Assembly: GCA_964016875.1 (NCBI GenBank)
Contig: OZ024725.1
Location: forward strand, 44,229,427 to 44,293,426
Direction of reading: 5' to 3'
Length of the DNA stretch: 64,000 nt
Source of the DNA: Fallopia convolvulus
Taxonomy: Eukaryota; Streptophyta; Magnoliopsida; Caryophyllales; Polygonaceae
Under the pieces are notes generated by a model. It was not told where the DNA came from. It ran no database searches and worked only from the letters and a program-made list of their open reading frames with translations. The translations under genes were made by a program, and so were the position numbers. Each line of letters begins with the position of its first letter. Position 1 is the first letter of the stretch. Positions 12,821 to 22,476 of the stretch are shown here, piece after piece.

Positions 12821-13935
12821 ATTAATAGTATAATTATAAATATTTCATATATTTTATTTGGAGAAATCTAAACAAAACTATACATTATAATAAATGAAAA
12901 CGAATTTTTTCCATAAGGCTCCTATTTATTTTAATTCTATCCATACTGTATATAGAAAATATTAACCTATAGATACAAAATTAAATAATTATGTTATACA
13001 TTTTATAAAATCTGTTAGATACAAATTATTTTAATTAGAATTATTGAATTTGAAAAGTATTTTAAAAAAATCTATAAAAAGATAAAAATAATGAAATTTA
13101 TTTAAAAAGTCAATCCATTAAAAATTTTTAAATAAAAAATAAAAAATATAATTAATAAGAAAAGGTTAAAATATTAACAAAGATTAAATTTTTTTTAAAC
13201 ATAAAAAAATCTTATATATTTACATGAATAAGTCAAAGATAAATCTTTTACATAAATAGATAAAAAGATAAAGATGAAATAATTTTTGATATTTTAATAA
13301 AAGTTCGATTTTTTTTTTACACAAATAGATAGACAATAATATAATTAGAAAGATAATATAAAAAAGATTTTAAATATAAAGTGGGGCGAGAATCAATATG
13401 GTGACTCGAAAAGTTACAACTTTAATATATAGTATTTATAGATATTCTATGAATAATTTATTATAATAAAATATATCAACATATAGATAAGATATTATAT
13501 ACTTGAAGTCAAAATCTTGTTCGAAGATATAAAAAAATATGTATAAAAAACAATATGGAAAATATCAACAAATCGATAAAAAGGTAAAAATAATGTAATT
13601 TCTTAAGAAAATCAATTCATTTAAATCCTTTAAATACAAAATAAAAATATAATTAATAAGAAAAGTTTAAAACATATTAATAAATATTAAATTTTTGTAA
13701 ACATAAAAAAATCTTATATATTTAAATGAATAATTCAAAAATAAATCTTTTACATAAATAGATAAAACGATAAAGATGAAATAATTTTTTATATTTTTTT
13801 TATAAAAGTTCGATTTTTTTTTTACACGAGTAGATAGACAATAATATAACTAGAAAGCTATATTAATATAATAAAGATTTTGAATATAAAGTGGGGCGAT
13901 AATCAATATGGTTGCTTCAAAAGTTACAACTTTAA
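12821..13935. repeat. AT-rich ~0.5-kb tandem repeat block (left part)
   Basis: The signature GTGGGGCGAGAATCAATATGG occurs at 13,381 and, with one change, at 13,891. Several other landmarks (AAAATAATGaAATTT, TTAATAAGAAAAG, ATAGATAGACAATAATATAA) recur about 500-510 bp apart. The block continues at 16,204-17,260 after interruption by three younger insertions. No coding potential. Confidence 0.75.
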
Positions 13936-14250
13936 TACTTCATCCGTCCCATAATGCTTGTCCTGTTTCCTTTTCTATCGTCCCAAAATGTTTGTCCACT
14001 TTCCTTTTATATCTATTTATTTATTACAATATTACCTTCATTCAATATTATCTCTACCCATATTATCCAATCAAAAATCTACTCCAATACCCTTTTTAGT
14101 CATTTCCTTTTTTCCTTCTCTTTCTTTCCCTCTTTATCCATCAACATCATACTCTCTCTCCCATTCCTATTGGCTACTTTTTCTTCCTTTTATTTTCTTA
14201 ATTAGTGTGAAAAGCGTCATTTGGACGAACATTATGGGACCGAGGGAGTA
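13936..14250. mobile_element. Stowaway-type MITE
   Basis: About 315 bp. The left end TACTTCATCCGTCCCATAAT and the right end (inverse of TACTCCCTCGGTCCCATAAT) form the classical Stowaway/mariner TIR, and TA sits at both borders. It sits inside the AT-rich repeat: comparison with the uninterrupted copy at 13,425-13,440 locates the empty site. Non-coding and dependent on a mariner-like transposase. Confidence 0.9.
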
Positions 14251-14258
14251 TATAGTAG

Positions 14259-14600
14259 TGATGAAACCCGAAATAAACCAACGCTAAAAGACAAGAACGG
14301 GATTACTTTTATTCGACAAGGCAAACACTTGTTTTTATTTATATCCTTAGAACAAGGTTACAAATAGCGAGATTATGCCCTAGATCTCTTCTCAAAGGAT
14401 TCGAGGTCTCTGTCTAACAAGGTTCGAGACCTCCTAACTACTGTGAGATTCTATCACTAACATACTATTGACAAGCTCTACTCATGTTGCAAACCTAGGC
14501 TTGATATCTTTTGGCGAGGTTGAAAACTTGGTTGTGCATGCGAGGATTGTGGTCTGCGAAGTGATGTAGCGAGATCTTTGCTTGAGAAGAGGTCTCTTTG
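14259..14600 (-). repeat. 3' LTR of Tat-like element
   Basis: Begins TGATGAAACCCG on the + strand, about 342 bp, highly similar to 15862-16203 (GAGGTCTCTTT at the end of both). The minisatellite starts directly at its inner edge. Confidence 0.8.
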
Positions 14601-15262
14601 GGAGGATAGATTATGACGATCACTTGGGATTGCTCCCAATGATCGTGACCTCGCTTGATTGTCTCCAACCCCAAGCGGGAAGCTTGGGGAGGATAGATTA
14701 CGACGATCACTTGGGATTGCTCCCAATGATCGTGACCTCGCTTGATTGTCTCCAACCCCAAGCGGGAAGCTTGAGGAGGATAGATTATGATGATCACTTG
14801 GAATTGCTCCCAATGATCGCGGCCTCGCTAGATTGTCTCCAACCCCAAGCGGGAAGCTTGGGGAGGATAGATTATGACGATCACTTGGGATTGCTCCTAA
14901 TGATCGTGACCTGGCTTGATTGTCTCCAACCCCAAGCGGGAAGCTTGTGGAGGATAAATTATGACGATCACTTGGGATTGCTCCAAATGATCGTGACCTC
15001 GCTTGATTGTTTCCAACCCCAAGTGGGAAGCTTGGGGAGGATAGATTTTGACGATCACTTGGGATTTCTCCCAATGATCGTGATATCGCTTGATTGTCTC
15101 CAACCCCAAGAGGGAAGCTTGGGGAGGATAGATTATGACGATCACTTGGGTTTGCTCCCAATGATCGCGACCTCGCTTGATTGTCTCCAACCCCAAGCGG
15201 GAAACTTGGGGAGGATAGATTATGACGATCACTTGAGATTGCTCCCAATGATCGCGTCCTTG
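14600..15262. repeat. 87-bp minisatellite, about 7.5 units
   Basis: The word GGATAG recurs at 14604, 14691, 14778, 14865, 14952, 15039, 15126 and 15213, an exact 87-bp period with point differences between units. As 87 is 29 codons, frames stay open through the array on both strands (the minus frame reads a 29-residue repeat with LGAIPSDRHNLS and FPLGVGDNQA). I regard these frames as by-products of the period, not genes. Each unit holds two inverted repeats: CCCCAAGC-gggaa-GCTTGGGG, and ACGATCA...TGATCGT enclosing TTGGGA...TCCCAA. Tandem repeats in the 3' untranslated region are a known property of Tat-lineage elements. Confidence 0.95.
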
Positions 15263-15378
15263 CTATAATGTTTTCACATCGAGACGATATCGAAAAATAA
15301 CATGTCACCCTTTATTCACAAAATTCTGGTGGTAACGAGATTTTTCTTAGGAGACCTCTACGCATAATACCTTTTGAG

Positions 15379-15804
15379 TCAAGCGACATTCCAAGTTTCG
15401 CTTAGAGTGCGCCCCTTGCTATCTTTGAGCTTAAAGGCCCCGGGAGCGACTTCTTCTCCGAGGACGTACGGTCCCTCCCAATTTGTGTCTAGCTTGTCGC
15501 CCTCGGTGTGCCTTAAAATGAGATTTACCGTGACCAAAGCCTCGTGGCCGGGCGAAGGGGAGAAGCCTTGTTGGTATCGCCCATAGCCCGGGTAGGGATA
15601 TGGGTTTGGGGGAATGTCGCCTGGTTCGTACCCCTGGAACGGGTAAGGATTTTGCGGGACCGTATATGCCCACCCTGGAGGGACTCCGAACGGACAACCT
15701 GGCGGTGGTGCCATGTTCATCCATTGTGAGGTCTCAGGCATGTTATCGGGGTGCTGAGGGAAGAAGTAGTTTGGATAGGCCATTTTGAGAGATTCAAAAG
15801 CCAA
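15379..15804 (-). pseudogene. Gag N-terminus fused in frame to integrase C-terminus (141 codons)
   Basis: The first ~95 residues are Pro/Tyr/Gly-rich (MAYPNYFFPQHPDN, NPYPFQGYEPGD), as in Gypsy gag N-termini. The last ~45 (DKLDTNWEGPYVL..GAFKLKD..GRTLSETWN) match the C-terminal beta-barrel region at the end of Gypsy integrases (KL-NWEGPY, GAYxL, LPRTWN). Everything between (protease, RT, RNase H, integrase core) is gone, yet the frame is preserved across the deletion. It starts close to the primer-binding site. Not expected to have enzymatic activity. Confidence 0.75.
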
Positions 15805-15844
15805 GGTTTGCGTAAGTCGGGAAACTACTTAGGATGAAGAGATT

Positions 15845-15861
15845 CTCACAGACGGCACCAG
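15845..15861 (-). other. Primer-binding site of Tat-like element
   Basis: On the minus strand TGGTGCCGTCTGTGAG follows the right LTR after a single base. This fixes the element's orientation. Confidence 0.7.
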
Positions 15862-16203
15862 TGATGAAACCCGAAATAAACCAACGCTAAAAGACAAGAA
15901 TGAGATTACTTTTATTCTACTAGGCAAACACTTGCTTTTATTTATATCTTTAGAACGATGGTACAAATAGCGAGATTATTCCCTAGATCTCTTCTCAGAG
16001 GATTCGAGGTGTTTGTCTAACAAGGTTCGAGACCTCCTAACTGTTGCGAGATTCTATCACTAACAGACTATTGACGAGCTCTACTCCTGTTGGAAACCTA
16101 GGCCTGATATCTTTTGGCGAGGTTGAAGACTTGGTTGTGCATGCGGGGATTGAGGTCTGCGAAGTGATGTAGCGAGATCTTTGATTAAGACGAGGTCTCT
16201 TTA
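15862..16203 (-). repeat. 5' LTR of Tat-like element
   Basis: Partner of 14259-14600, with scattered substitutions. The right boundary is placed where similarity to the left copy ends, before AATATATATAGTAG. Confidence 0.78.
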
Positions 16204-17260
16204 ATATATATAGTAGTTATAGGTATTCTATGAATAATTTAATATAATAAAATATATCAACATATAGATAAGATATTATAGAGTTTGGTTCAAATGAAAC
16301 GAATTCTTATCCTTAAACGAATGCACTTTTTCTATTTTGTAGTGCACTTTTCCTACTTCTGAGTGCACTTTTTCGCATTTGTACTTTTCGTACTTTACAG
16401 TGCACTTTTCGTAATTTTTGTAGTGTGCTTTTTCGGATTGAACTTTTTTTATTTAGCAATGCACTTTTGTATGAAAAGTGCATTACAAACTAGGAAAAGT
16501 GCATTCGTTTCACGTTTTAGGACAAGAGTTTGTTTCATTTGAATTAAACTCAGATATTATATATTTGAAGTCAAAATCTTGTTCAAAGATATAAGAAAAT
16601 ATGTATAAAAAATAATATGAAAAATATCAACAAATCGATAAAAAAGGTAAAAATAATGTAATTTCTTTAAAATAATCAATTCATTTAAAACCTTTAAATA
16701 AAAAATAAATAATATAATTAATAAGAAAAGATTAAAAAAGATTAATAAAGATTAAATTTTTTTAAACATAAAAAAATCTTATATATTTACATGAATAAGT
16801 CAAATATAAATCTCTTACATAAATTGATAAAAAGGTAAAGATGAAGATGAAATAATTTGTGATAATTTTTTTATAAAAGTTCGAATTTTATTAACACGAA
16901 TAGATAGACAATAATATAATTAGAAAGCTAAATTAATATAAAAATAATTTTAAATATAAAGTGCGGTGAGAATCAACATATAAATAAGATATTATATACT
17001 TGAAGTCAAAATCTTGTTCAAAGATATAAAAAAATATGTATAAAAAAATATGTATAAAAAATAATTTGAAAAATATCGACATATAGATCAAGTTATTATA
17101 ATATTAAAAATTGAATGTATAAAAAAAATAATACAAATTATTCTAATATTTGTTATTAAAAAATTTGATATTATTTTATTCAGGTAATGCCACGTGGCGC
17201 AATTTTTTTTTTTAAAAAATATTATACACTAAAGTCAAGCCATTTGAAAGCTAAACAACT
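16204..17260. repeat. AT-rich ~0.5-kb repeat block (right part)
   Basis: Resumes the block of 12,821-13,935: TATTCTATGAATAATTTA, ATATATCAACATATAGATAA and TTGAAGTCAAAATCTTGTTC recur here, and a variant of the signature (GTGCGGTGAGAATCAAC) is at about 16,961. The part at 17,085-17,260 is echoed at 19,640-19,760, and the TTGAAGTC...CTTGTT word near 18,850-18,960, so the family also continues right of the CCDC124-like pseudogene. A 271-bp MITE is inserted at 16,281. Confidence 0.7.
16281..16551. mobile_element. MULE-type MITE, 271 bp, 10-bp target duplication
   Basis: The ends GAGTTTGGTTCAAATGAAAC and (inverted) GAGTTTAATTCAAATGAAAC form a TIR that extends about 55 bp through a shared AACGAATGCACTTTT segment. 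AGATATTATA flanks both sides (16271-16280 and 16552-16561), and the uninterrupted repeat at about 13,490 has this word once, showing the empty site. A 9-11-bp duplication is typical of Mutator-like elements. The interior repeats GTGCACTTTT several times about 30 bp apart. No coding capacity. Confidence 0.85.
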
Positions 17261-17777
17261 GTCACTAATTTGATCTAACACCCTCTATTCAACACCAAAA
17301 TCATTAAGATCCAATGAAAGCAAATGTTAACGATACGATAACACTTGGATTTCCGCACCAGAGTAATGCAAAATGCGATTAAGAGGGGCGAGTGAAGGGG
17401 AAAGGCCAGGCGGCCAGGGAAAAGGGAGAAGGAGAGAGGAGAGGTGATTAGGACAAACAATAATAATCTTCTTATTTTCTTAAGATAATAATTTTCGGTA
17501 TTTACAAGATTAGGGAAAACAATAATAATCTTCGTATTTACAACAACTGCCCTATCGGTTCAATAAAAGCATCATGGGAAAGAACCAAAAAGAAAACCCA
17601 TGAAGGAGTCCGTAAACTCTATTGTAAAGCTTACATTAATTAAGAAAAATACTAATAAATACTATAAGCGACTAGGTCGTCGTCGTTCTCTAGCGGGTAT
17701 TGAGACCATACGAGTTGTTGGCTACTACTGACATCATTAGTAGTATATTCACACAAGCTTTATGTCTTGAGATTTTT
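17261..17777. other. No gene recognised
   Basis: Non-coding. Contains two copies of AACAATAATAATCTTCxTAT about 60 bp apart (near 17,457 and 17,518), and the 3' flank of the CCDC124-like pseudogene. Confidence 0.5.
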
Positions 17778-18423
17778 TCAGCAACAAGTTACTATATTGA
17801 GAGGGTTGTCTTGAGATTTCTTCCACAGCTTCCGTAGCATGTCCTGGTATTGGTTACGAGCAAGTCTTGGTTTCTCTTCTTTTAGTCTGGGGAGTTGAGC
17901 TTCTTCAAAAGCCTATTATAGAATATCATCATCAACGTACAACAACATTAGCAATTTCTATATACCATATGCCACAAATTAACAAAGTAAAAACCCTAAC
18001 AACCAACCTTGAAGGCAGCCTTGACCCTTCTCTCGGGATGCCTATCCTCATCACAATTGAAAGCCGCCAACTGCTATTCTTATTCTCCAAGACGACCATG
18101 CTCTCATACTCCCTCTCCAAAACCGTCCCACTCAACTTCCTCTTCATCTCCTCCGCCTTTGCCTCCTCCTCCTCCTACTTCCTCCGCCGCATCTCCGCCT
18201 CCGTCACCCTCATCATCATCTTCTTCGAGAACTTCTTCTCAAGGCTCTTCTCCTCCAGTTCCGCTAATCGGCGCGCCTCTGCTTTCTTGGCCGCCGCCTC
18301 GGCGCGCTTCTTTGCCGCCTCTTCCTTCTTCCTGGCGGCCTTAGTCTTCTCTTCCCGCCAAAGTTCATCCTCCCCGGAAAAATCTTCTTCCTTCTCGGAC
18401 TTGGTGGTGTTCTTGTTCGCCAT
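17778..18423 (-). pseudogene. CCDC124-like coiled-coil protein, broken copy with one intron
   Basis: Exon 1 (18423-18008) starts ATG and encodes a Lys/Glu/Ala-rich coiled coil (AARKKEEAAKKRAEAAAKKA, EARRLAELEEKSLEKK, VTEAEMRRR). The intron is GT-AG (18007-17913), and exon 2 (17912-17778) encodes the conserved C-terminus (AFEEAQLPRLKEEKPRLARN, MLRKLWKKSQDNPLN). This order and both motifs match plant CCDC124 proteins, cytoplasmic ribosome-associated factors. Lesions: a TAG directly after the MRRRK segment where the family has Glu, and a deletion with frameshift before the HPERRVKAAFK block, removing about 20 residues. The intron is retained, so this is a DNA-level copy, not a processed one. The same AT-rich repeat family flanks both sides, which suggests capture by an element. 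Confidence 0.8.
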
Positions 18424-19030
18424 GTGTGAAATTGAAATTGAATAACGTACGCTCTACGCTCTCTGCTCTCTATAGGAACTTGACTTCATAAGACTTAATG
18501 TTTTAGATATATATTTATATAGAAATATATACCTAAGACGTGTTAGGATATATGGAATATTTTTCTACCAAAAGAAAAGATATGTAGAATATTTAGGATA
18601 ATGTAGATATATATCCTTATTGCAATATCTTTTTAAAAAGTTTTAGGTTATGTATTAGGATATAATTTTTTTTACTTTATAATAAATATAATAATATTTT
18701 TAAATATAGAAAATATTAATATAAATATATATTGGTATAGAAGATAATGCATGTATACAAATAAAAATTGTATAATATTATAACTTAAAAATAATTAAGG
18801 TAGGTAGATATATAATGTATACTAAAATATATTATATACTTGGAGCCAAGTCTTGTTATAAGATAATAAATAAATACATAAAAATAATATCAAAATACAT
18901 AAAATAATATCAAAATATCAAAATACATAAAAATTATATACCTGGAGTCTAAGTCTTGTGACAAGAAAAATAAATATATAAAAATTTTGGACATAATTTT
19001 TTAGTTAAAAAAAACTAAAAGCTTTTTAGT
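18424..19030. repeat. AT-rich sequence related to the ~0.5-kb repeat
   Basis: Contains ATTATATACTTGGAGCCAAG and a second variant (CCTGGAGTCTAAGTCTTGT) about 100 bp apart, recognisably related to the TTGAAGTCAAAATCTTGTT word of 13,500 and 16,565. No gene. Confidence 0.5.
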
Positions 19031-19224
19031 ACTTGTCCTCCAAGGTAAGTTTGTGGGTTACTTGTATGATAAGTTCGGAATTTTTACTTGCGCGACAAGT
19101 ATTTTTACTTGCGTGGAAAGTTTTATTTACTTAATTGCGAGGCAAGTAGTTTATACTTGGGGAGCAACTTTCGTGTCTACTTGTGTTGGAAGTAAAACAA
19201 TTACTTTTTACTTGTGAGACAAGT
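19031..19224. repeat. Cluster of eight short ACTTG...CAAGT palindromes
   Basis: ACTTG-(5 variable bases)-C/A-AAGT occurs in near-complete form at 19060, 19086, 19107, 19179 and 19210, and as longer or degenerate variants at 19031, 19129 and 19155. Spacers of 6-30 bases are T-rich. Each unit can fold into a 4-5-bp hairpin with a 5-base loop. Confidence 0.75.
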
Positions 19225-19930
19225 TTGACTTCTTTTCTTACAGTTAGCTCGAGGTTTATTTTATATACTAAGTTTCCGAGGAGTTGTAGTTGAGTTTGAC
19301 ATTAGACCGAGTTGTATTGGGCCAGGTCGCTTGGTGCTCTAAGGTTTCTAAAGATCATTCGTCTCGATGGAGGGAAAATCAATTGTCCATTTCGCACGCC
19401 TAGGAGGGGTTGACCTGTTGCCGACGACGCTATTCTTATAGTGCTTTACTCACCCCGATGTAAAACTCTTCTTAGTTCTTATTTTTTGGAGATTTGTACT
19501 TTTCTTAGTTATTCCTGCTAGCTTTTGACTCACTTAGCCGTTCTCGGCTGCCGTTTTCTTTCGGCCTCTCGGATTACCAAGTTTGTGTTTGTTTGGTATT
19601 CCGAATTCTTACCTTTACAAAACGAAATAATATTAAAATATAAATCAAGTTATTATAATATAAAAATTAATGTATAGAAAGAATAATATAATTTATTATA
19701 ATTTTTATTATTAAATAACTTGACATTATTCAACACTAAAATAAACAACTTAAACTAGTGACACTTTATTAGGTAGATAATAAAATAAAACTAATTTATA
19801 AATAATTTTGCAAATTTTATCTTTTTTTTATCTTTTAACAAAAATAAATTGGGTATGTCAAGCTAGAGCATAACCACCTCATATTGGGCTTAAACTCAGC
19901 CCGTTTTGCGGCCCATTAGATTTGGCAAGG
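19225..19930. other. No gene recognised
   Basis: Mixed-composition, non-coding sequence. 19,640-19,760 is an AT-rich stretch echoing 17,085-17,260. No ORF with family resemblance. Confidence 0.5.
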
Positions 19931-20023
19931 AAAAAAAGGGGAGCTAGGAGGACTCGAACCTGAAACCTATTGCCCACGCACACAATGCTCTCCTACCATT
20001 CTGCTATCAAAGCTTTCTCTACC
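19931..20023 (-). ncRNA. tRNA-like / SINE-head sequence with A box, B box and T-run
   Basis: On the minus strand TAGCAGAATGG (20006-19996) resembles an internal pol III A box, and GGTTCGAGTCC (19960-19950) is a perfect B box 35 bases later. A run of seven T (19937-19931) follows about 12 bases after. The spacing fits a tRNA-derived promoter. I could not fold an acceptor stem or a good T stem, so a decayed tRNA or a SINE head is more likely than a functional tRNA gene. Confidence 0.45.
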
Positions 20024-21994
20024 CATATAGCAAGGCTTTTGTACTTGTATTTTTCTTGAGCCTAGTTTTGAAATTTCAAGAGAATCCATTTCCTCCCCTC
20101 GAGCCACTCCTTCTGCGAATCCCGCCTTGAAATTTGCTCAACTGATTCAGCGCCGGCTAGCCGCCCCTTGTTCCGTCCCTACAATGTCATCTCACCGCTT
20201 CCTCTTCCCATTCCCATAGACTTTGAAATTTTTTCCATTCTTTGTCTATAAAAGAAGGGTGACTTTTACTTGGAATTATGGGGCACAAGAATTTCTCCCT
20301 TTCTAGCTCTTTATTTGCATTTCGAAATTCCACCAAGAAACCCCCATTAAACACTCAAATTCAGATTCTAAAACTTCCCCCCCATTTGAGAAATACTCCA
20401 AACAATTTTATTTGTATTTTTTTCTCTTCTTGTTAGATTTCTAGGAGTCACTGCGAACCGATGTCTTCCACCTCCGCCATCGGGCACCGCCAGCAAGCTA
20501 CGCACTACGCTGGAGTTCTTCTTCCCACCTCGAAGGACAACCGTACAATTGTGCCGAACGAGAAGGAGAAGTAGCTAGGAAGAGGAAGAAGAAATCTCTT
20601 TCTTCTTGAATTGAGCCTTTTGTTGGGCTAGTAGTAGTGGCCCATTTGTGGTTCTTTTGCCCATTAGCTTTCATTGGTAAGAAGAGAAGAACGATTTCGG
20701 CCCAACCCTCCTAATATCGTTTTCCGCGCCAACTCCGCTCTTGTCTCGTGTTGGTATATTTTACGACCCCTCGATTCGTTTTCATATTTTTAATTAATTT
20801 TAAAAATATATATAACGAATTATAACGATAATTTGCATGAAACATTACTTGAAACTTGTATATGGATATTACCATGCTCGTTAGTAAATTTATAAATTAT
20901 TATAAATTTACCAATCATTTTTAAAAGGATAATGAAAATAATGTTTTAGTCATGAGCATTTGAATTACAAATTATTAATGGAATAATAATTTATATTAAT
21001 CCATGGAAATTATTATGGGAGATAATAATATGGGAAATACCTTAAATAAAGAAAAAAATTGATTATTAATTTATTACGTCTACTTTATGTGAAACTTGAG
21101 CTCGGGATATGTCAGTTCGTGAGTCGCCTGCTAGTTGTGAACCCCGAAGAATCGGCCTCTATAAGGATTAACCGCGAAACCAAGGCAAGTGGATGGATTT
21201 TCTTGCCTTTATTATTAAATATGGATTCATGTGCCGTTTAATATCCATACTTGTTTGAGAACAACTTGTTTACTCAATAAATGAACTTAGTTTTATTTAT
21301 CGCTTAGAGATAAGGACCTCGTTAGTCTTATTACTATTTTGTACTATGCTAGTATTGGACTTTAGGACGATAATTGAGACCTTGTTTGTTTAAGGTGTGT
21401 CGTTTACAAACCTTAGCTTGCGTGGAATAGTGTAGAATAGGGGTATTTGACATAAGTCTTGAATAACCTCTTGATAACATTATATTATATGTGGGTCATG
21501 ACTCTACTCCTTGTGAGGCCCAAAATCTCTTCGGCCCATTTGGTAAGCCGAGCCCCCTTAACCCAGTCCACGGCTTCGCACGTGGGGGTGTAGAAGTTGG
21601 TGCTAGCCGGAAAACCGTGGTTTCGAACTATCTTCTCTACTTCATCCGAAGAGAGAGAGCAAGGGCGACAGTCATGGGGTTCAAGGGTATGGGAGGATTC
21701 AAAACCCATGTCCTTAGCGTCAGTATTGGCCATGGAAAACATGTAATAGAGAAACATGGTAAAAACTGGAAATTGAAGAAAGAAGACGATGAGGCAGAAA
21801 ACAAGAAGAGATCAGCGCGTATCTCCAAAGAGGTCTGGGCTAGAGCATTCAAAGCCTGAGCGATGTGACTCTTCATGCTCCCGAGAATGATCGGACGGAC
21901 AGGGTTAAGCCGCGTGTCACATGCTGTTGTAGCTCACGCGACAAATCCAATCCAAATCCCGGCTAAAAGATTTTGGATCAGGATTTGGGGGTAT
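20024..21994. other. LTR-like / promoter-like debris, no clear gene
   Basis: A TATA-like CTATAAAAG at about 20,249 is followed at 20,461-20,574 by a 37-codon frame with no recognised family. 21,060-21,260 carries LTR-like text (GAGCTCGGGATATG). At about 21,522-21,560 a 40-bp stretch (GGCCCAAAATCTCTTCGGCC) repeats the beginning of the LTR at 21,995, so part of this region is likely debris of the same element. A 122-codon frame at 21,491 has no recognised family. Nothing here can be called a gene with confidence. Confidence 0.4.
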
Positions 21995-22466
21995 TGTTAG
22001 GCCTAAAATCTCTTCGGCCCATTTGGTAAGACGAGCCCAAAAGCAGACGGGAAAAGTCACCGGGTGGCTTGATCGCAGAAGAATCCAATAACAAAAAGAA
22101 ATAATCAATCACTAAGGTGAAGATAGAAGGCTTCTATCACAAGGAAATGGATCGCGTTCAGAAGACAATGGTTATGACGTTTCTCACCTCCGATACACAC
22201 GGGAAGTGAGTAGTATTTATAGATATGCCCTATAAACCCGGAGATCGTGGGAAGTGGGAACGAACGTTGATCTGAGGGGAATTATAGATAGATTTTTTAT
22301 GGTTAATGTACGTACACACACTTGTAACGAAAGAGATAATCGAAAGAGAGCTTTTTATCTCAATATCAAAAAAATCCTTACTTTCTCGAAGTGTTTGCTT
22401 TCCAATCGATTCGATTGTGCCCCAATCTAGGATAGAGATTTGTTAGTCAAATTTTTGTCCAAAACA
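21995..22466 (+). repeat. Lone LTR (472 bp) with polypurine-like left flank and primer-site-like right flank
   Basis: Begins TGTTAGGCCT and ends CCAAAACA, and contains TATA-like CCCTATAAACCC near 22,229. Left of it is GGATTTGGGGGTAT, like the tract preceding a 3' LTR. Right of it is ATTTGGCGCC, like a primer-binding site following a 5' LTR. The Athila A LTR begins at 22,477 directly after GGCGCC, so Athila A inserted into this older element at its primer site. Confidence 0.65.
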
Positions 22467-22476
22467 ATTTGGCGCC

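Larger units (their letters stand above)
14259..16203 (-). mobile_element. Tat-like Ty3/Gypsy deletion derivative
   Basis: Direct repeats of about 342 bp (14259-14600 and 15862-16203) act as LTRs. On the minus strand the right copy is followed by TGGTGCCGTCTGTGAG, a primer-binding site of the kind seen in Tat-lineage elements. The interior has a short gag-pol remnant (15379-15804) and an 87-bp minisatellite in the 3' region. The flanking words ATATAGTAG are shared on both sides, but the right LTR end lacks a clear terminal CA, so the exact border and target duplication are uncertain. It lies immediately next to the Stowaway MITE. Confidence 0.8.

Noticed and set aside
14582..15268. 228-codon + strand frame and 276-codon minus frame over the 87-bp array
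   Set aside because: The period is a multiple of three, so open frames arise on both strands by repetition; no family resemblance, and the region is the element's 3' non-coding part.
18009..18344. Pro/Ser-rich 111-codon + strand frame
   Set aside because: Another antisense frame of the same coiled-coil exon; Pro/Ser richness is the complement of its Glu/Lys/Arg codons.
17867..18445. 192-codon + strand Ser/Phe-rich frame
   Set aside because: Antisense shadow of the CCDC124-like exon on the minus strand.
21491..21859. 122-codon + and 90-codon minus frames
   Set aside because: No recognisable family; they overlap each other and LTR-like debris.
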